From: Bretschneidera sinensis
Lineage: Eukaryota; Streptophyta; Magnoliopsida; Brassicales; Akaniaceae
Direction of reading: 5' to 3'
DNA: 64,000 nt
Assembly (NCBI GenBank): GCA_023935145.1
Contig: CM043698.1
Span: forward strand, 33,637,001-33,701,000
Shown here: positions 60,320 through 64,000 of the stretch, piece by piece
Position numbering within the stretch: the stretch's first letter is position 1
Layout of the letters: every line of letters starts with the position of its first letter
Notes under the pieces: model-generated
What the model was told of the DNA's origin: nothing
Seen by the model: only the letters and a program-made list of their open reading frames with translations
The model's database searches: none
Position numbers and translations under genes: made by a program

Positions 60320-61064
60320 GGGACCCGAAAATGCTGGAAGATAAGGGTGATGAGCATTCCATAGGGAAGGCACCCGGAGTCACTAGTTTCACCGTTTATC
60401 ATGTTGGTGAGCAGTAGGGGGTAGATATTGAAGTGATGTCTAGTATTGAGACACCAAATCAATACTACGTCTATTTTCGAGAGATAACCCCGACTCCCAA
60501 GTCGTGGATGGATGATTCAACTCACGATGAGATTGAACAACTTCGAGTCGAGGGGCATATCACTACATGTGTGAAATGTAGTGGACCTAAATATGTAGTT
60601 AGGGTCTCCCCTAACGATCTGGTATGCCTCCTCATAATCAAAGTTATCCAGTCACTTGTTCAGACTCCATTGGTTCCCTCCCACTGGGATCCTCAGAATG
60701 CTGACCAGGAGGTTAGTGTTCACCTCAAACTCCACGCCCATCACATTAGTTCTGAATCGTAGAGCCAGTGGACTAGGCTTCACCAAGTTTTGTAGAACTA
60801 GTGAATGAGGTGTGGGTAGTACTTTTGGTGAATCTTGACAATTGGTGTCAAGTGCACTACCTCGAAAGGAGGTAATATATCAAAATTTGCATGACGGATA
60901 TAATCGAAGTTAATGAATCTACCTATCATGATCTTTTTGTGGCGAATGACGGAGTTATACCTTTCTTTAGCGGCTGAACTCTAGAAGAGTGAGTCGTCGA
61001 GCTCAATCCTCGCCTTTTTGCTCAAGAAATCCGTCAAGCCATTTCTTTTGGCATCCGGTGCCAT
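60320..61064 (-). pseudogene. Envelope-like ORF of the Copia element, N-terminal part
   Basis: From an ATG at 61064 the minus strand reads a short leader, then RFINFDYIRHANFDILPPF, YYPHLIH, and after a frame change GVEFEVNTNLLVSILRIPVG, YLSKIDVVLIWC and LPYGMLITLIFQHF. This is the order of the 'putative plant transposon protein' domain found as an extra ORF after RNase H in Sirevirus-type Copia elements; its role is unproven and an envelope function is only a proposal. It carries stops near 60980, 60800 and 60650 and one frame change. The frame is broken at 60320 by the Gypsy insertion. Confidence 0.75.
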
Positions 61065-61111
61065 AGATTTCTTGGATCATGGCCTTGTAGGCACGTGAGG
61101 TCCTCTAACGA

Positions 61112-61369
61112 TGGTTTTAATCCGGATTCTCTTAGACATTTGGAAGATAGTGTTTTTAGGGAGAAATTTGAGAGATTTTTGGGGAAAACAATTTCAACCT
61201 TGGAAGGTTGAAATGAAGGTGATGGGGGATGAGATTAAGGATTCTATGGAGTGTTTTTGTGAGATTGTGGACAGAAATCAAAGATTTTCTAGAGAGAGAA
61301 AGCTTAAGGGTTTTGAAAATGGCATGAAAACCCTAAAAAACTAAAGCAACTATTTATAGAATCGTGATA
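61112..61369. other. Spacer of the Copia element
   Basis: Lies between the envelope-like ORF and the palindrome array. An open frame on the plus strand (61111-61344) is antisense to the element and resembles no family I know; I treat it as chance. Confidence 0.4.
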
Positions 61370-61609
61370 CAAGTCGACTGGCTTAGGGCACCAGTTGACT
61401 GGGTCCTTCATAATTTGGGAATTTTTGTCATACCAGTCGACTGGGTTGAGACACCAGTCGACTAGGTAAACTGGCAGAGATATACCAGTCGACTGGGTAG
61501 GTTACCAGAATTTCAAATTTTGGCTCCAAACAAAGTCTTGTGCTACCATTCGACTGGGTATTTGGATTAATCGACTGGTTGATTTGGCAGTGTATTACTA
61601 GTCGACTGG
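61370..61609. repeat. Array of paired 12-bp palindromes between pol and the envelope-like ORF
   Basis: Copies close to CCAGTCGACTGG start at 61370, 61391, 61433, 61454, 61485, 61546, 61567 and 61598, with a decayed one near 61505. Pair spacing is 21, 21, about 20 and 21; successive pairs start 63, 52, 61 and 52 apart. The same motif and geometry occur in the LTR of the same element at 53550-53760. Confidence 0.9.
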
Positions 61610-61952
61610 ACCCTTAAGAAACTTAAAAAAAAACTCTAGCTTAGAGTTTTAGCATGAAATTTGTTTATCTATGTCATCTTGAGTGAGGGAAATATTAAGT
61701 AGGGTTTAATACTTATTCACTAGATGTCAAATATGCATATGATGAATGTTGATGCAATTAAACATACAATTTATCATAGTCTATTAAGCCCATCAATAGT
61801 CTAATCTTACAAAAACTAATTTCACTTAAGGATTTTGTAAGAATATCATCTATTTGATATTCTGAAGTAATGAATTCTAGGCTTATATCACCCTTTTGAG
61901 CATGGTCTTTTATGAAATGATGTCTAATTTCTATTTGTTTGGTTCTAGAATG

Positions 61953-64000
61953 CTAAATAGGGTTTTTGGTTAAGTTGATAGCACCGGTGTTATCACAATG
62001 AATCAAAATATCTTTAAAGTTCATGCCATAGTCTTCTAGTTGTTGTTTCATCCACAACACTTGTGCACAACAATTTCTAGCTGCTACGTATTCCTCCTCG
62101 ACGGTTGATAGCGCAATCGAGTTTTGTTTCTTGGAAAACCAAGAGGTTAGCATTGCACCTAAGAATTAGTATGTCCCACTGGTGCTTTTTTATCTAGTTA
62201 CACCCTGCAAATCAGCATCTGAATATCCTACAAGCTCAAAAGATGAATCGCTAGAGTACCATAATCCTAGGTTTTGAGTCCCTTGTAGATATCTAAAGAT
62301 TTTTTTTTTTTACTGCAATTACACATGATTCCTTAGGATTAGCTTGAAATCTAGTATACATGCATTCACTGAACATTATATCAGGTTTACTTACAGTTAA
62401 ATAAAGTAAGGCTCCTATCATGCTTCTATAAATTTTAATGTCTACACACTTACCTCTTTCATCATGGTCAAGTTTTGTAGAAGTGCTCATAGGAGTGTCA
62501 ATTGACTTTGAGCTTTCCATCTCGAACCTTTTTAATAGGTCTTTGGTGTATTTTGATTGATTAATGAAGATGTCTCCTTTCAATTGTTTGATTTGAAGTC
62601 CAAGAAAGCAGGTGAGTGCTCCCGTCATGCTCATTTCAAATTCACTTTGCATGCACTTAGCAAATTCTTCACACATTGATTCATTAGTAACACCAAATAT
62701 TATATCATCAACATATATTTGGACTAGTAGTGTGTCATTTTTATGAGTTTTTGTGAAGAGAGTTGTGTCTATTTTTCCTCTTGTAAAACCATTTTCAATA
62801 AAAAAATTTACTTAGTCTCTCATACCATGCTTTTAGATCTCGTTTTAACCCATAGAGAGCTTTAGAAAGCCTATAAATATGGTTTGGAAGACTAGGATTT
62901 TTAAATCTAAGAGGTTGCTCAATATACACCTTTTCTTCTATAATACCATTTAAAAAGGCACTTTTTACATCCATTTGAAATAACTTAAACTTGTTAAAGC
63001 ATACAAAGGCTAATAACATTCAAATAGCTTCTAATCTACCTACGGGAGCATAAATCTCATCAAAGTCTATTCCTTCTTCTTGATTATACCCTTTAGCAAC
63101 TAGTCTAGCCTTATTCCTAGTTACTATTCCATTTTCATCCATTTTATTTCTAAATACCCATTTAGTTCCTATTATAGTATGATTCTTTGGTCTAGGAACT
63201 AGATTTCATACATTATTTCTTTCAAATTGATTTATTTCTTTTTGCATAGCGTTTATCCAATCAACATCCTCCTCGGCTTCTACAAATGTGTTAGGTTTTA
63301 TTTGAGATAAATAAGCTACAAAATTTCAAATATTTCTAATAGAGGAACGAGTTCTTACCCTTTGTGAAGGATCACCAATCACTTGATTGATTGGATGATA
63401 ATTTGCATACCTCCAATCTTTGGGAAGACTATCCTTTTATTGACTTGTAGATGGTTGATCAAGATTGGGAGCTTCTTCCTCTTGACTTGTTTGAGGTGGG
63501 CTCATCTTTGGGTCAACAATGGGATTAAGTGTTTCCATTCTTGGAATGAAATCTGTATCATCATTGAAAGAAACTACTCTACTACTAATCAAGTTAGACT
63601 CATCAAAGGCTACATGTACGAATTCTTCTACCACTAGTGTTCTTTTGTTAAAGACTCTATAAGCTTTATTAGAGGTTGAATATTCTAAGAATATCCCCTC
63701 ATCGGTCTTTGAGTCAAATTTACCAAATTTAGTTTTATTTTTATTTAGGATAAAGTATTTACAACCAAAGGCGCGAAAATAGGAGATATTAGGCTTTCTA
63801 CCTTTCCATGATTCATATTGAGTTTTGTTAAGCATAAGCCTAATTAAAAGTCTGTTTAAGACATAGCAGGAAGTGTTTGTGGCTTCTGCCCAAAAGTATT
63901 TTGGCAAGCTATTTTCACAAAGCATTATTCTTACAAATTCTTCTAGAAATCTATTTTTTTCTTTCAACAACTCCATTTTGTTGAGGAGTTCTAGGAGCTA
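61953..64000 (-). pseudogene. Sirevirus-like Copia pol (integrase end, reverse transcriptase, RNase H), broken
   Basis: The minus strand starts at the right edge in the integrase C-terminal part (LPKYFWAEATNTSCYVLNR, FRAFGCKYFILN, DEGIFLEYS), then a linker. After stops near 63440 comes reverse transcriptase (FQMDVKSAFLNGIIEEKVYI near 62980, LYGLKRDLKAWYERL, then LLVQIYVDDIIFGV-type sequence near 62730-62690), FLGLQIKQ, INQSKYTKDLLKRF, and RNase H (SWFSKKQNSIALSTVEEEYV, HCDNTGAINLTKNP ending near 61960). Stops and frame changes near 62810, 62290 and 62160 make it inactive. Copia order and wording are unmistakable. Confidence 0.9.

Larger units (their letters stand above)
55138..60323 (+). mobile_element. 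Gypsy (chromovirus, Tekay/Del-like) element, internally deleted
   Basis: Element 55143-60319 with LTRs starting TGTAATAC/TGCAATACC and ending GGGTCGTTACA, the TGTAA...TTACA termini usual for plant Tekay/Del chromoviruses. GGGA flanks both ends (55139-55142 and 60320-60323); a fifth base does not match. The 5' LTR is cut short at about 56803 and joins straight to the end of the RNase H domain, so its last 240 bp, primer site, gag, protease and most of reverse transcriptase are gone. A second deletion lies inside integrase. Confidence 0.88.
52895..64000 (-). mobile_element. Sirevirus-like Copia element, minus strand, interrupted by a Gypsy element
   Basis: Read on the minus strand: integrase end and reverse transcriptase/RNase H (64000-61953), a palindrome-rich spacer (61610-61370), an envelope-like ORF (61064-60320 continuing at 55142-54697), an untranslated stretch, the purine tract (54095-54076) and a 3' LTR (54075-52895). 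The extra ORF after RNase H, the CATCAAAAAGGGGGAGAT purine tract and LTRs of about 1.2 kb starting TGTTGACCC are typical of the Sirevirus (SIRE/Maximus) lineage. The 5' LTR, gag and most of integrase lie beyond the right edge. A Gypsy element (55143-60319) is inserted within it. Confidence 0.88.

Noticed and set aside
61111..61344. Plus-strand 77-codon frame in the Copia spacer
   Set aside because: Antisense to the element and unlike any known family; kept only as a spacer note.
53550..61609. Palindrome arrays as a translated peptide repeat
   Set aside because: Pairs are 21 or 22 apart and pair-to-pair distances are 52-72, not multiples of three, and the frames contain stops. A DNA- or RNA-level role fits better.

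Overview
The window is nuclear DNA from a flowering plant, most likely a eudicot. The evidence is GT-AG introns, AT-rich spacers, plant-specific genes (a KEULE-type SM protein, an IRK-interacting protein, a plant hAT-derived BED/DUF659 protein) and plant LINE, Copia and Gypsy elements. The closest protein resemblance I can recall is to Arabidopsis genes, but the large repeat-filled spacers do not fit that species. The exact species cannot be decided from the sequence. No rRNA, tRNA or CRISPR array was seen.

Layout: 1-2732 is the 3' part of a broken L1-type LINE (+). 5744-7350 is an IRKI/GIL1-like gene (+, two exons). 12292-24484 is a complete 21-exon KEULE-type Sec1/Munc18 gene (+, 664 aa when spliced); its introns hold at least three MITEs, an RTE-like LINE tail and another repeat scrap. 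25807-33649 is a class II CPD photolyase gene (-) with recognisable exons but frame-breaking lesions, convergent with KEULE. A 4.04-kb broken Copia element (27966-32006, +) sits in one of its introns. 33650-46246 is a long AT-rich spacer with a 363-bp tandem duplication, microsatellites and a small cluster of unidentified exon-like segments. 46247-48622 is an intronless BED-zinc-finger/DUF659 gene (-), probably a domesticated hAT transposase.

From 52895 to the right edge lies a nest of retrotransposons. The outer one is a minus-strand Sirevirus-like Copia: its 3' LTR is at 52895-54075, its polypurine tract at 54076-54095, an envelope-like ORF at 54697-61064 and pol at 61953-64000, and its 5' end lies outside the window. 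Its envelope-like ORF is split by a plus-strand Gypsy chromovirus-type element (55143-60319) with about 2-kb LTRs and most of its coding region deleted.

Most notable observations: (1) the outer Copia carries, in its LTR and again in a spacer between pol and the envelope-like ORF, arrays of a 12-bp palindrome CCAGTCGACTGG, set mostly in pairs 21-22 bp apart so that each pair could form a hairpin; most of its variants look like methyl-cytosine decay. (2) The photolyase has three single-base losses and two stops concentrated in exon 2 and a damaged exon 7, while the other exons remain clean, as expected for a recent loss. (3) Several small transposons can be delimited by target-site duplications, including a hAT MITE in a KEULE intron with an 8-bp duplication.
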